The notes under the pieces were generated by a model. The model had not been told where the DNA came from. It made no database searches and saw only the letters and a program-made list of their open reading frames with translations. The position numbers and the translations under genes are program-made. Shown in pieces: positions 47,565 through 56,286 of a DNA stretch of 64,000 bases. This DNA comes from TMP-86 sp044226865 (lineage in GTDB: Bacteria > Pseudomonadota > Gammaproteobacteria > Steroidobacterales > Steroidobacteraceae). The stretch is from the NCBI GenBank assembly GCA_044226865.1, contig JBGAGE010000003.1, forward strand, positions 1 to 64,000. Reading direction: 5' to 3'. Each line of letters begins with the position of its first letter. The stretch's first letter is position 1.

Positions 47565-48563
47565 TTACGCCGGCTTCACCGGCAATACCCGCTCCACCGC
47601 GGCCATCAGCGCCGCTTCATCGTCCGGCTCGAATTGCGCACCGACAGGCACGTAATAATGCCTGCGATCAGCCATGTTCGCGCATTTTACGGCATCCTTC
47701 TCCGTCATCAGCACGGGCCGGTCGTCGGCGAACACGATCATCCCGGGTTCGATGCGCGCATGGTCGGGCAGCGGGTGGCCGCTGACCTGCACTCCATGGG
47801 CGCGCAGCATGTTGAAGAAGCGTTCCGGATTGCCGATGCCTGCGACGGCATGCACGGCCGCGCCGACGAAATCCTGCAGCGGCCGCACCTCCCCGCCCAT
47901 CAGCGCCACCGCGCGTTCGCCGTCGAGCTTCATGGCCAGCGCACCCGGCAGCAGGCCGCGGCCGCCATTCACCACCACGGCATCGGCACTTTTCAGGCGA
48001 GATTTCGGTTCACGCAGCGGGCCGCCCGGCAGCACCCAGCCATTGCCGAAGCGCCGGTCCCCGTCGATCACGATGATTTCACAGTCCCGGCCCAGCGCGT
48101 AATGCTGCATCCCGTCATCGCTGACGATGACCTCGCAGCGCGCATCGACGAGCAGCTGCGCCGCCGCCGGCCGGTCCCGGCCCACGGCGACCGGCAGTCC
48201 CGTGCTTCTTGCCATCATCACCGGTTCGTCGCCAAACACGGCCGGATCGGCCCCTGCGTCGATGATCTGCGGCGGCCGCTCCGAGCCGCCGTAACCGCGC
48301 GTGACGATGCCGGCGCGCAGGCCGCGCGCGCGCAGGCGCTGCGCGAGCCAGCACACCAGGGGGGTTTTCCCCGTGCCACCCACGCTCAGGTTTCCCACCA
48401 CGATGACGGGACAGGACATGCGTACCGTCTTGAACCAGCCGCGCAGATACAGCGCACGGCGCATCGCGACGATGATGCGGAACAGGAGCGAGGCCGGCAT
48501 CGCCCACACCGGCGGATAGCGGCTCGCATACCAGATCCGATTCACCCAGGTTTCGACGGACAC
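47565..48563 (-). CDS. lpxK: Tetraacyldisaccharide 4'-kinase (LpxK)
   Basis: Inner-membrane kinase that phosphorylates the lipid A precursor to form lipid IVA. The 332-residue protein has an N-terminal membrane helix (PVWAMPASLLFRIIVAMRRALYLRGWF), the P-loop GNLSVGGTGKTPLVCWLA and the conserved SDDGMQHYALGRD. It lies between msbA and ycaR. Catalysis takes place just before MsbA flips the product across the membrane. Confidence 0.95.
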   Translation of the reverse strand: MSVETWVNRIWYASRYPPVWAMPASLLFRIIVAMRRALYLRGWFKTVRMSCPVIVVGNLSVGGTGKTPLVCWLAQRLRARGLRAGIVTRGYGGSERPPQIIDAGADPAVFGDEPVMMARSTGLPVAVGRDRPAAAQLLVDARCEVIVSDDGMQHYALGRDCEIIVIDGDRRFGNGWVLPGGPLREPKSRLKSADAVVVNGGRGLLPGALAMKLDGERAVALMGGEVRPLQDFVGAAVHAVAGIGNPERFFNMLRAHGVQVSGHPLPDHARIEPGMIVFADDRPVLMTEKDAVKCANMADRRHYYVPVGAQFEPDDEAALMAAVERVLPVKPA

Positions 48564-48583
48564 GGGCAGTCAAACCTTCGCGT

Positions 48584-50353
48584 TCAAGCCTTGAAATGCA
48601 TGCCGTGCAAGGCCGCGTACATGCCGCCTCGCGCCAGCAGTTCCCGGTGAGTGCCGGATTCGGCGATGCGGCCCTGGTCGAGCACGATGATACGGTCGGC
48701 CTTCTCCACCGTCGACAGGCGATGCGCGATGACCAGCGTCGTGCGGCCCTGCATCAGCACCGCCAATTCCTGCTGCACGCGCCGTTCCGATTCATTGTCC
48801 AGCGCCGCGGTGGCCTCATCCAGCACCAGGACCGGTGCATCCTTGAACAGCGCGCGCGCGATCGAGATGCGCTGCCGCTGGCCACCGGAGAAATTCTGGC
48901 CGCGGTCGGTGAGCACGGTGTCGAAGCCCTGCGGCTGCTGCTCCACGAATTCGAGCACATTGGCCGCGCGCGCCGCATCCGTCAGTTGCGCATCCGTCCG
49001 CCCGCTGGTGTTGAAGGCAATGTTGTTGCGGATGCTGTCATGGAACAGGACCACTTCCTGGCTCACGACGCTGACCTGATCGCGCAGGTCGTGCAGGCGG
49101 TAGTCACGCACGTCCACTCCGTCGAGCAACACGGCGCCCTCGCGCACGTCGTAGAAACGCGGCACCAGGTTGACGAGCGTCGACTTGCCGCTGCCGGAGG
49201 CGCCGACGATGGCCACCGTCTGCCCCGCGCGTACGCTGAAACTGACATCCTTGAGTACATCGCCCTTGTGCGGGTCGTAGCCGAAGCTGACATTGCGGAA
49301 TTCGATGTCGCCACGGGCCCGCCCGATGCGCTGGTTGCCGCCCTCGCCTTCCACCGGTTGATCCAGCAATTCGAACACGCTCTGGCCCGCGGCGATGCCC
49401 TGCTGCAGCGGCCCGCTGACGTTCACCAGGCGACGCAGGGGCGAGGCCACGAGCATCAAGGCGGTGAGGAAGGACATGAATTCGTCCACCCGCATGCTGT
49501 GCTCGAACACCTGGCGGATGGATACGAACAGCACGCCGGCAAGGCCGCTGGCGGCGATCAATTGCACGACCGGATTGCTGACGGCCTGTGCGCGCACCAG
49601 CTTCATGTTCATCGCCCGGTTGTGTTCGTTGACCTTCTCGAAGCGCTCGGACTGATGCTGCTCCGCGCCGAACAACTTGATCAGCCGGTGTGCCTCGATC
49701 GACTCCTTGGCGACACGCGTGACATCGCCCATGGAATTCTGGATGCGTGTGCTGTAGCGGCGGAACAGACGGTTCGCCGCCTGCATGAGGCCTGCGATGA
49801 ACGGCGCCACCAGCAGGCTGAAGGACGCCAGGCGCCAGTTCATCACGAAGATGTAGGTGATGAGCCCGACGATGGTGAGGCTGTCACGGATCAGCGAGAT
49901 CGCGGCGTTGGTGGCGGCCGCCGCCACCAGCTCGATGTTGTAGGTGAGCTTGGAGAGCACCAGCCCGGACTGCTGCCGGTCGAGGTAGGCTGTGGGCAGG
50001 CGCAGGTAATGCGCGAAGACCTCCTGGCGAAGGTTCTTGACCACCTGCCGCCCCACCCGCCCCGGGTAGTAATTGGAGACGAAATCGCCGATGCCGCGGA
50101 TCAAGAACAACAGCACGGCGCCACCGGGAATGAGCCAGAGAATCTGCGGGTTCTGCTGCACGAAGGTGCCGCGCAGGAACACCTGCACGAACCAGGCGAT
50201 CGCCGATTCGGTGGCGGCAAAGATGGCCATGCCGACCACGCCCACGAGGAAGGTGCCGATGTACGGTCTTGCGTATCTGAGCAACCGCCCGTAGATCTGC
50301 CAGGCATCATCGTCGAGCTTGAGCTTCGCGCGCGGCCCGGCCTCAGGCTTCAA
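48584..50353 (-). CDS. msbA: Lipid A export ABC transporter MsbA
   Basis: Half-transporter that flips core-lipid A across the inner membrane. The 589 residues have six transmembrane helices (about 30-330) and an ABC domain with Walker A IVGASGSGKSTLVNL, signature NFSGGQRQRISIARAL and Walker B LVLDEATAALDNESE. It overlaps exbD by four bases, placing it in exbB-exbD-msbA-lpxK-ycaR-kdsB. Confidence 0.95.
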   Translation of the reverse strand: MKPEAGPRAKLKLDDDAWQIYGRLLRYARPYIGTFLVGVVGMAIFAATESAIAWFVQVFLRGTFVQQNPQILWLIPGGAVLLFLIRGIGDFVSNYYPGRVGRQVVKNLRQEVFAHYLRLPTAYLDRQQSGLVLSKLTYNIELVAAAATNAAISLIRDSLTIVGLITYIFVMNWRLASFSLLVAPFIAGLMQAANRLFRRYSTRIQNSMGDVTRVAKESIEAHRLIKLFGAEQHQSERFEKVNEHNRAMNMKLVRAQAVSNPVVQLIAASGLAGVLFVSIRQVFEHSMRVDEFMSFLTALMLVASPLRRLVNVSGPLQQGIAAGQSVFELLDQPVEGEGGNQRIGRARGDIEFRNVSFGYDPHKGDVLKDVSFSVRAGQTVAIVGASGSGKSTLVNLVPRFYDVREGAVLLDGVDVRDYRLHDLRDQVSVVSQEVVLFHDSIRNNIAFNTSGRTDAQLTDAARAANVLEFVEQQPQGFDTVLTDRGQNFSGGQRQRISIARALFKDAPVLVLDEATAALDNESERRVQQELAVLMQGRTTLVIAHRLSTVEKADRIIVLDQGRIAESGTHRELLARGGMYAALHGMHFKA

Positions 50354-50772
50354 GGAGGGCTCTCCGGCTGGATGGTGGCGATGTTCATCTGCGCAAAACC
50401 CAGCCGACCCGCCACATCCATGGCCGTCACCACGGCCTGATGCGTGGCGCGGGCGTCGGCGCGGATGGTGAGCGGGCCACGCGCGGTGCCCGCCTCCTTC
50501 TGCAGCGCGGCACGCAGCGTGTCGGCGCCGTTGTTGATGAGCGTGCGCTCATTCACCCGGTAAGTGCCCTCGGCGGTCACGGTAAGGATCAGCGGCGTCT
50601 GCTGCGACGCCGTGGCCGGCGCTTCGTTCGCCTGCGGCAGGCGCACGATCATGCGTCCTTCCTGCTGGAAAGTGGTCGACACCATGAAGAACACCAGCAG
50701 CACCAACAACACGTCGATGAGCGAGATCAGGTTGATCTCCGGGTCTTCCCGATGCCGCGGCCTCAGGTTCAC
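50350..50772 (-). CDS. Biopolymer transport protein ExbD/TolR
   Basis: A 140-residue proton-channel subunit with one transmembrane helix (LISLIDVLLVLLVFFMVSTTF) carrying the conserved Asp, and a periplasmic domain. It starts within the last codons of the exbB-like gene (four-base overlap) and ends in the msbA start. ExbBD pairs beside msbA and comEC are common in proteobacteria. They may energize TonB or another envelope process; no tonB gene is here. Confidence 0.92.
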   Translation of the reverse strand: MNLRPRHREDPEINLISLIDVLLVLLVFFMVSTTFQQEGRMIVRLPQANEAPATASQQTPLILTVTAEGTYRVNERTLINNGADTLRAALQKEAGTARGPLTIRADARATHQAVVTAMDVAGRLGFAQMNIATIQPESPP

Positions 50773-51395
50773 TGCGCCTGGTTCCGCAATTGATCCTGGT
50801 CGTCGAGCGCATCGACCAGCTTCATGGCTTCCTTCTCCATCTGCACCACCAGCCTTTCGACCTTGCCGCGCAGGAAGCGGTAGGCGATCAGCGAGGGGAT
50901 GGCGACGGTGAGACCGGCCGCGGTGGTGATCAGCGCCTCGCCGATGCCCCCCGAAAGCACCTGGGGATTGCCGATGCCATGCAGGGTGATGGCATTGAAG
51001 GCATGGATGATGCCGGTCACCGTGCCCAGAAGGCCCAGGAGCGGTGTCACCGCGGCAATGGTGCCAAGCGTATTCAGGAAGCGCTCCAGCTCCTGGACCA
51101 CGTGCCGCCCGCTGTCCTCCAGCCGCTCCATGAGAATGGCGCGCGGCCGGTGCCGGTTGTTCAGGCCAATGGCCAGGAGCTTGCCCAGGGGTGAATTGCG
51201 CTCGATGGCCTGGATCAGCTTGTCATTGAGCTGGTCGGCCTCGACCCATTTCCATACCTTGTCCGCAAGGTCGGCCGGCGCCACGCGATTGCCCTGCAAG
51301 GTCCACAGCCGCTCCAGGATGATGGCCACGGCCGCGACCGAGCACAAAATGATCGGCCACATGAAACCGCCGCCAGCCCGGATGATCTCCCACAT
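50769..51395 (-). CDS. MotA/TolQ/ExbB proton channel protein
   Basis: A 208-residue three-helix membrane protein that forms a pentameric proton channel with ExbD. Helix 1 is MWPIILCSVAAVAIILERLW; the conserved core is LLGLLGTVTGIIHAFNAI and EALITTAAGLTVAIPSLIAYRFL. The start is 74 bases from the comEC stop, so it may be the first gene of the lipid A cluster. Confidence 0.93.
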   Translation of the reverse strand: MWEIIRAGGGFMWPIILCSVAAVAIILERLWTLQGNRVAPADLADKVWKWVEADQLNDKLIQAIERNSPLGKLLAIGLNNRHRPRAILMERLEDSGRHVVQELERFLNTLGTIAAVTPLLGLLGTVTGIIHAFNAITLHGIGNPQVLSGGIGEALITTAAGLTVAIPSLIAYRFLRGKVERLVVQMEKEAMKLVDALDDQDQLRNQAQ

Positions 51396-51468
51396 TGATG
51401 CCTCTTCTTGAAACCGTGTCCACTCGAAGCGGGCATGATACTAGAGCCGCTTTCACAAGTATCCGTGC

Positions 51469-53721
51469 TCATTTCGCGGTCCAGTAATGTGGCCGCGCGA
51501 GCCTCTCTCCCGGAGGCAGGGAAATGGGGCCCCCGGCGGGCACGTTGAAGGTCATGGCGCCTTCCAGCGACACTTGACGAACCGCGGCGCCGCCCTGTCG
51601 CCATCGCTCGATGACCTCCGGCCGCGGATGGCCGAAGCGGTTGTGATGAGCGGCGGCAATCAAAGCCCAGCGAGGCCGGAGCGCCGCGATGAACGCGGAT
51701 GATGAGGCCAGGTGACTGCCATGGGCCGGCACCACGGCCAGCGTTGCAGGCCCGATGCGGCCGCGGCCCAGCAAATCCTGCTCACCGGCAGAGTCTATCT
51801 CCCCGGCTATCAACACCGATGCGCGTGCGTTGCCCACGCGCAGAACGCAGGATGCATTGCGCCCGCCGGGGTCGGCCTGCGCCGGTCCGAGCATGCGGAT
51901 GGCGATGCCGTCGCGGTCGAAAGCCTGGCCGGCCAGGCAAGGCGCACGCGTGTCTCCACCGCCGACCACCTGGTCCACCGGCATGGCGGCGAACAGGGCC
52001 TCGATACCGGCGGCGTGCGAGGCGTCGGCGCGGCCGATGACCAGCACATCGACGCGCGCGCGGCCGCGTGCGCGCAGATGCGGGATCAGCACCGAGGTTG
52101 CTGGATCGCCCGCCCGGGCACCGCCGCTGCCCGAAAAATACACCAGCGTGGAATGCCGCGTCAGCAGCACGGCCAACAGGACATCGCCCGAATCCAGCAA
52201 GGTGAATTCGAACCCGCCGCCGGCCGGCTGCGGCGGCGTCCAAGACAACGCAGCGAGCATGCCGGTAAGGGCAATTCCCCGCCAGCGAAGCGCCGGCGCG
52301 AGCCCGGCCAAGGCGGCTGCGGCGGTCGCACCCAGTGCAAAGGACAAGGGCAACGATCCCGCCCACCACTGCGCGCCGGGCCAGTCCACGATCCGCATCA
52401 AGGCGGGCCAGCAGGCATCGAGCGCGGCGGCCAGGGACCCGATCAGCGGCTGCGCGAGATGCGGGAACGGCCACGCCAGGAGGCAGCCCAGCATGATCAC
52501 CGGCAGGGCCAGGAGCCCGGTCACTGGCACCGCGAGCAGATTGACCGGCGCCGCCACCATCGATGCCTGCCCGAAGCAATACAACGTGGCCGGCAGCACC
52601 AGGACGGACACGCCGGCCTGCAGGCGCAAGCCGCTGCGCCACGCCGGCAGCGGCGCCGCGCCGCTTTCGATCGCCAGGATCCACGCCACGGTTCCGAAGG
52701 AGAGCCAGAATCCCGGCTGCATTCCCGCCGCCGGGTCCAGCATCAGCACGGCCATCAACGCCAACGCCAGGATGCGCCGCGCCGGCAACTCGCGCCCGCG
52801 CAGGCGCGCCACGCCCGCGACGGCAATCATCAGGGCCGTGCGCTGGCTGGGCACCGAGAAGCCGGCCAGCAAGGCGTAGGCAACCGCACCGGAAATTGCC
52901 GCCAGTACGCAGGCCATCCTCTCCCCGCGTTGACGGACCGGCGTGCGCGACCATCGCCATGCACGGCGAGCCACGGCCGCCGCCACCACGCCGAACATGC
53001 CCACATGCGTTCCTGAAATCGCCATCAAATGTGTGATGCCGGCGGCGCGGAACAAGCTCCATTGCGCAGCGGAGATCGCCGCCGTATCGCCCACGGCCAG
53101 GCCGCTGATCACCCCGGCCGAGGGGCTGCCCGGCGCGAAGCCCGCCAGGCGCCGCGACAGGGACTCGCGCACATGCAACAAGGACACGCGTGGCGCCTGC
53201 TCCAGCAACCGCGGCGAACCCTCGGCATCGACGCTGGCCAGCGCGCCGATGCCGGCGCGGGCCCAGGTCGCTTCCGCATCCCATCCATGCGGGTTGCGCA
53301 GGCCTCGAGGCGCCCTGATCCGCAGCGGCAGGCGCCAGCGCTGGCCGGCGCGCAATGCCGGCGGGGCCGGCCAGTCGACGCGCAAGCGTTGCACGGGGGC
53401 TGGCAGCGGTGCGTTGACCAGGCGCGCCTCGAATTGCACGCCGCGCTCGCGCCACTGCAGCAACGAATCGATGACCACCTCGGCCTCGATGCGCAACGGT
53501 TGCGCCGTGGCCGGTAAAGTGTGATCCAGGTCGCCTTGCGCGCGGCCCGTGGCATGAATGAGACCCAGTAGCAGGAACAGGCAGGGCCGCCAGCGCGTCC
53601 GCCAGGCAATCGGCGCCAGCATCAGCACGGCCGGCAACGCCCAGGCCACGGCACGAGGCAGGACGGGTGCGAACTGAATCGCAGTTACGCCCAACAGCAG
53701 CGCGAGCGCGTCCATGCGCAC
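51469..53721 (-). CDS. comEC: ComEC/Rec2 DNA uptake channel with degenerate nuclease domain
   Basis: Inner-membrane channel for single-stranded DNA entry in natural transformation. The 750 residues comprise N-terminal helices and an OB-like domain (about 65-165), the competence domain (about 200-480, with GITHLMAISGTHVGMFG and GFSVPSQRTALMIAV), and a metallo-beta-lactamase-like domain (about 505-740). The last has lost most metal ligands: the usual DVGQGD is LLDSGDV, the usual SHxDxDH is IGRADASH, and the usual PHHGS is VVPAHGSH. Transport may still work without nuclease activity. Divergent from the DUF2062 gene; exbB follows. Confidence 0.92.
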   Translation of the reverse strand: MRMDALALLLGVTAIQFAPVLPRAVAWALPAVLMLAPIAWRTRWRPCLFLLLGLIHATGRAQGDLDHTLPATAQPLRIEAEVVIDSLLQWRERGVQFEARLVNAPLPAPVQRLRVDWPAPPALRAGQRWRLPLRIRAPRGLRNPHGWDAEATWARAGIGALASVDAEGSPRLLEQAPRVSLLHVRESLSRRLAGFAPGSPSAGVISGLAVGDTAAISAAQWSLFRAAGITHLMAISGTHVGMFGVVAAAVARRAWRWSRTPVRQRGERMACVLAAISGAVAYALLAGFSVPSQRTALMIAVAGVARLRGRELPARRILALALMAVLMLDPAAGMQPGFWLSFGTVAWILAIESGAAPLPAWRSGLRLQAGVSVLVLPATLYCFGQASMVAAPVNLLAVPVTGLLALPVIMLGCLLAWPFPHLAQPLIGSLAAALDACWPALMRIVDWPGAQWWAGSLPLSFALGATAAAALAGLAPALRWRGIALTGMLAALSWTPPQPAGGGFEFTLLDSGDVLLAVLLTRHSTLVYFSGSGGARAGDPATSVLIPHLRARGRARVDVLVIGRADASHAAGIEALFAAMPVDQVVGGGDTRAPCLAGQAFDRDGIAIRMLGPAQADPGGRNASCVLRVGNARASVLIAGEIDSAGEQDLLGRGRIGPATLAVVPAHGSHLASSSAFIAALRPRWALIAAAHHNRFGHPRPEVIERWRQGGAAVRQVSLEGAMTFNVPAGGPISLPPGERLARPHYWTAK

Positions 53722-53778
53722 ATGTCAGGCTGAGCGGGACGGGGCATAATGACTCTCGAGGAGAGTTGAACCGCTTCC

Positions 53779-54324
53779 ATGCGCCGCTGGCTCAAACAAA
53801 GACTTCCGCAGCGCCAGGCGCTCGAACGGCGCTGGTACCTGCGGCCGTTTGCGCGCATCCTGCTCGAGCCAAGATGCTGGAGTTTCAACCGCAACAGCGT
53901 GGCCAAGGCGTTCGCCGCCGGGCTTTTCGTCGCCTTCGTGCCGCCCACGCCGTTTCTGCCGGTGCACCTCACGCTGTGCGTGGTGCTGGGTTTGGCCCTG
54001 CGCCTGAACCTGCCGATCGTGTTCGCGACCAGCTTCCTGAGCAACCCCTTTACCTGGGTACCGCAGGTGCTCGCGTCCATCTGGGTGGGCGCGAAGCTCC
54101 TCGGGCGCGATCTTGCCCCCTTGGTCGATCTGTTCAGGCACAAGGGCTTCTCCGAGGAAATGCACGCGCTGTGGGGGCCTTTGCTGCTGGGCGCGCTGGT
54201 GCTCGGGGCCGCCGCCGCAACACTGGGGTACACGCTGGCGCAGTGCGCGTGGCGCGTGCGTGTTATCTATCTTGTGCGCCGCCGGCGCGGGCAGACAAGC
54301 GGCAAATCAGGCGCGTTCGACTAG
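53779..54324 (+). CDS. DUF2062 membrane protein
   Basis: A 181-residue protein with a basic cytoplasmic N-terminus (MRRWLKQRLPQRQALERRWYLRP) and three hydrophobic regions. The conserved block SVAKAFAAGLFVAFVPPTPFLP followed by NLPIVFATSFLSNPFTWVP is characteristic of DUF2062. No function is known. In many proteobacteria it neighbours comEC or lolCDE, as here. The 3' end overlaps lolD by 18 bases. Confidence 0.88.
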   Translation: MRRWLKQRLPQRQALERRWYLRPFARILLEPRCWSFNRNSVAKAFAAGLFVAFVPPTPFLPVHLTLCVVLGLALRLNLPIVFATSFLSNPFTWVPQVLASIWVGAKLLGRDLAPLVDLFRHKGFSEEMHALWGPLLLGALVLGAAAATLGYTLAQCAWRVRVIYLVRRRRGQTSGKSGAFD

Positions 54325-55005
54325 AATTCCGTCGTTCAGCGTGACCACGCGGTCCAGGCGCGCCGCCAACCGCTCATCGTGCGTCACGATCACCAGGCTC
54401 GTACCGAGCTCCCGGTTCAGTTCCAACATCAGGTCGAATACCTGCGCGGCATTCCTGCCGTCGAGATTGCCCGTGGGCTCATCGGCCAGGATCAGCGCCG
54501 GCCGGGTGACCAGCGCGCGCGCCACCGCGGCGCGCTGACGTTCACCGCCGGAAAGCTGGGCGGGCCGGTGCGTCAACCGCTCCCCCAATCCCACCCGGGT
54601 CAGCAGCGCAGCCGCCGCTCTGCGCGCCTCCTCCACCCCCACCCGGCGAACCAGCAACGGCATGGCGACGTTTTCCAGCGCCGAAAACTCCGGCAACAGA
54701 TGATGGAATTGATAAACGAAGCCCACCGAGCGGTTGCGCAGCGCGCCGCGCTGCGCATCGTTGAGCCGGTCCATGCGCTCCCCCGCGATGCTGACCGTGC
54801 CGCGGGTGGGCAGGTCCAACCCACCCAACACCTGCAGCAGGGTGGTCTTGCCCGATCCGGAGGCACCCACGATGGCGATGCGTTCGCCACGCTGCACCTG
54901 GATGGCGGCGCCGCGCAGCACGGTCAGCAGCGTCCCGCCCTGCACGAATTCCTTCACCAGGTCGCGGCCATCCAGAACCATCCCGTCTTGTTCGCTCACG
55001 CTCAT
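54307..55005 (-). CDS. lolD: Lipoprotein-releasing ABC transporter ATPase LolD
   Basis: ATPase of the LolCDE complex that extracts outer-membrane lipoproteins from the inner membrane and passes them to LolA. About 232 residues from 55005. Walker A is IVGASGSGKTTLLQVLGG, the LolD-specific FVYQFHHLLPEFSALENVAMPLL is present, and the signature is LSGGERQRAAVARAL with Walker B LILADEPTGNLD. The start (MSVSEQDGMVLDGRDL) has a G-rich ribosome site; 55017 is an alternative. It follows the two permease genes rather than lying between them. Confidence 0.94.
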   Translation of the reverse strand: MSVSEQDGMVLDGRDLVKEFVQGGTLLTVLRGAAIQVQRGERIAIVGASGSGKTTLLQVLGGLDLPTRGTVSIAGERMDRLNDAQRGALRNRSVGFVYQFHHLLPEFSALENVAMPLLVRRVGVEEARRAAAALLTRVGLGERLTHRPAQLSGGERQRAAVARALVTRPALILADEPTGNLDGRNAAQVFDLMLELNRELGTSLVIVTHDERLAARLDRVVTLNDGILVERA

Positions 55006-55026
55006 ACGCCCCCCCATGGGCGGAAC

Positions 55027-56286
55027 TCAGTCATTGCGCAACGCCTCCGCCGGCAACTGCCGCGCCGCCGCCCACGCCGGATACAGCGTCGACACCAGGC
55101 CGAGCGCGAACGCCACCGCACACACCTTGAGGACGTCGGCCAGGCGAACGTGCGCCGGCAGGTCGCTCATGTTGTAGACCTTGGCATCCAGGAAGCGGAT
55201 GCCGAGCATGCCTTCCAGGCCGTGCACCAGAGCCTGCAGGTTGAAGGCCAGCAAGGTGCCGAACAGCACGCCGGCAAGAATTCCGACGAGGCCGATGAGC
55301 GTCCCCTGCACCACGAATATCGACAGGATGCTGTTGGGAGAGGCGCCGAAGGTGCGCAGGATGGCGATGTCGCGCCGCTTGTCCTTCACCACCATGACCA
55401 TGGTGGAGACGATGTTGAACGCGGCGACGCCGACCAGGAGCGAGAGGATCACGAACAGGATCCTCTTGGTGATCTCGATGGAGCGGAAGAAATTGGCATG
55501 ACGCCGGGTCCAGTCCTCGACGTAGTAACCCCCGCCCAGCGCCACTGCCAACTCGCGAACTACGCGCGGAGCCGCATATGGATCCGCCACCGCCAACCGG
55601 ATGCCGCTCACCGCGCCATCGGTCTGCAGGAGCCGCGACGCATCCTCCATGGATACCAGCGCGATGCGTGAATCGTACTCGTACATGCCCACCGACAGGA
55701 TGCCGCTGACCGTAAAGCTGCGCATGCGCGGCAGCACGCCCACCGGTGTCACGTTGCCCCGCGCCACGATCATCACGACGCGCTCGCCTACGCGCACGCC
55801 CAGGGATGCGGCCAATTCCTTGCCGAGGATTACGCGGTAGCGGCCCGCCTGGAGATCCTCGAGGGACCCGGACAGCAGATGCGCCGAAATGCCGGCCACG
55901 CGCTTCTCCTGCTCCGGCACCACGCCCCGCAGCAGGACACCGGCGGACTTCTCCCCCGCCATCGCCATCCCCTGATCCTCGATGTAAGGCGCCGCCGCCG
56001 ACACCCCGGGAAAGGCGGCGGCCTCGTGCAGTTTCCCCTGCCAATCGGCGACGCGGCCGTCCAGGCCCGACACCGTGGCATGCGCGGTCAGGCTCAGGAT
56101 GCGGCTGCGCAATTCATCCTCGAAGCCGTTCATCACCGACAGCACCACGATCAGCACCAGCACGCCGAGGGACAAGCCGAGCATGGCGATGCCGGCGATC
56201 ATGGAGACGAATCCCAGGCGCGAACCGCCGCGCGAAGCGGAGCGCAGGTAGCGCAGGCCGACGAACCCTTCGTACCAGCTGCGCAT
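55027..56286 (-). CDS. lolE: Lipoprotein-releasing ABC permease (LolE-like)
   Basis: A 419-residue permease with four transmembrane helices and a large periplasmic domain between helices 1 and 2. It starts MRSWYEGFVGLRYLRSASRGG at 56286; the longer frame to 56550 lies inside the preceding gene. Motifs are MNGFEDELRSRILSLTAHATV and the FtsX-like C-terminal region RDIAILRTFGASPNSILSIF. The start overlaps the other permease's stop by one base. Whether it corresponds to LolC or LolE was judged only from order and opening residues. Confidence 0.88.
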   Translation of the reverse strand: MRSWYEGFVGLRYLRSASRGGSRLGFVSMIAGIAMLGLSLGVLVLIVVLSVMNGFEDELRSRILSLTAHATVSGLDGRVADWQGKLHEAAAFPGVSAAAPYIEDQGMAMAGEKSAGVLLRGVVPEQEKRVAGISAHLLSGSLEDLQAGRYRVILGKELAASLGVRVGERVVMIVARGNVTPVGVLPRMRSFTVSGILSVGMYEYDSRIALVSMEDASRLLQTDGAVSGIRLAVADPYAAPRVVRELAVALGGGYYVEDWTRRHANFFRSIEITKRILFVILSLLVGVAAFNIVSTMVMVVKDKRRDIAILRTFGASPNSILSIFVVQGTLIGLVGILAGVLFGTLLAFNLQALVHGLEGMLGIRFLDAKVYNMSDLPAHVRLADVLKVCAVAFALGLVSTLYPAWAAARQLPAEALRND

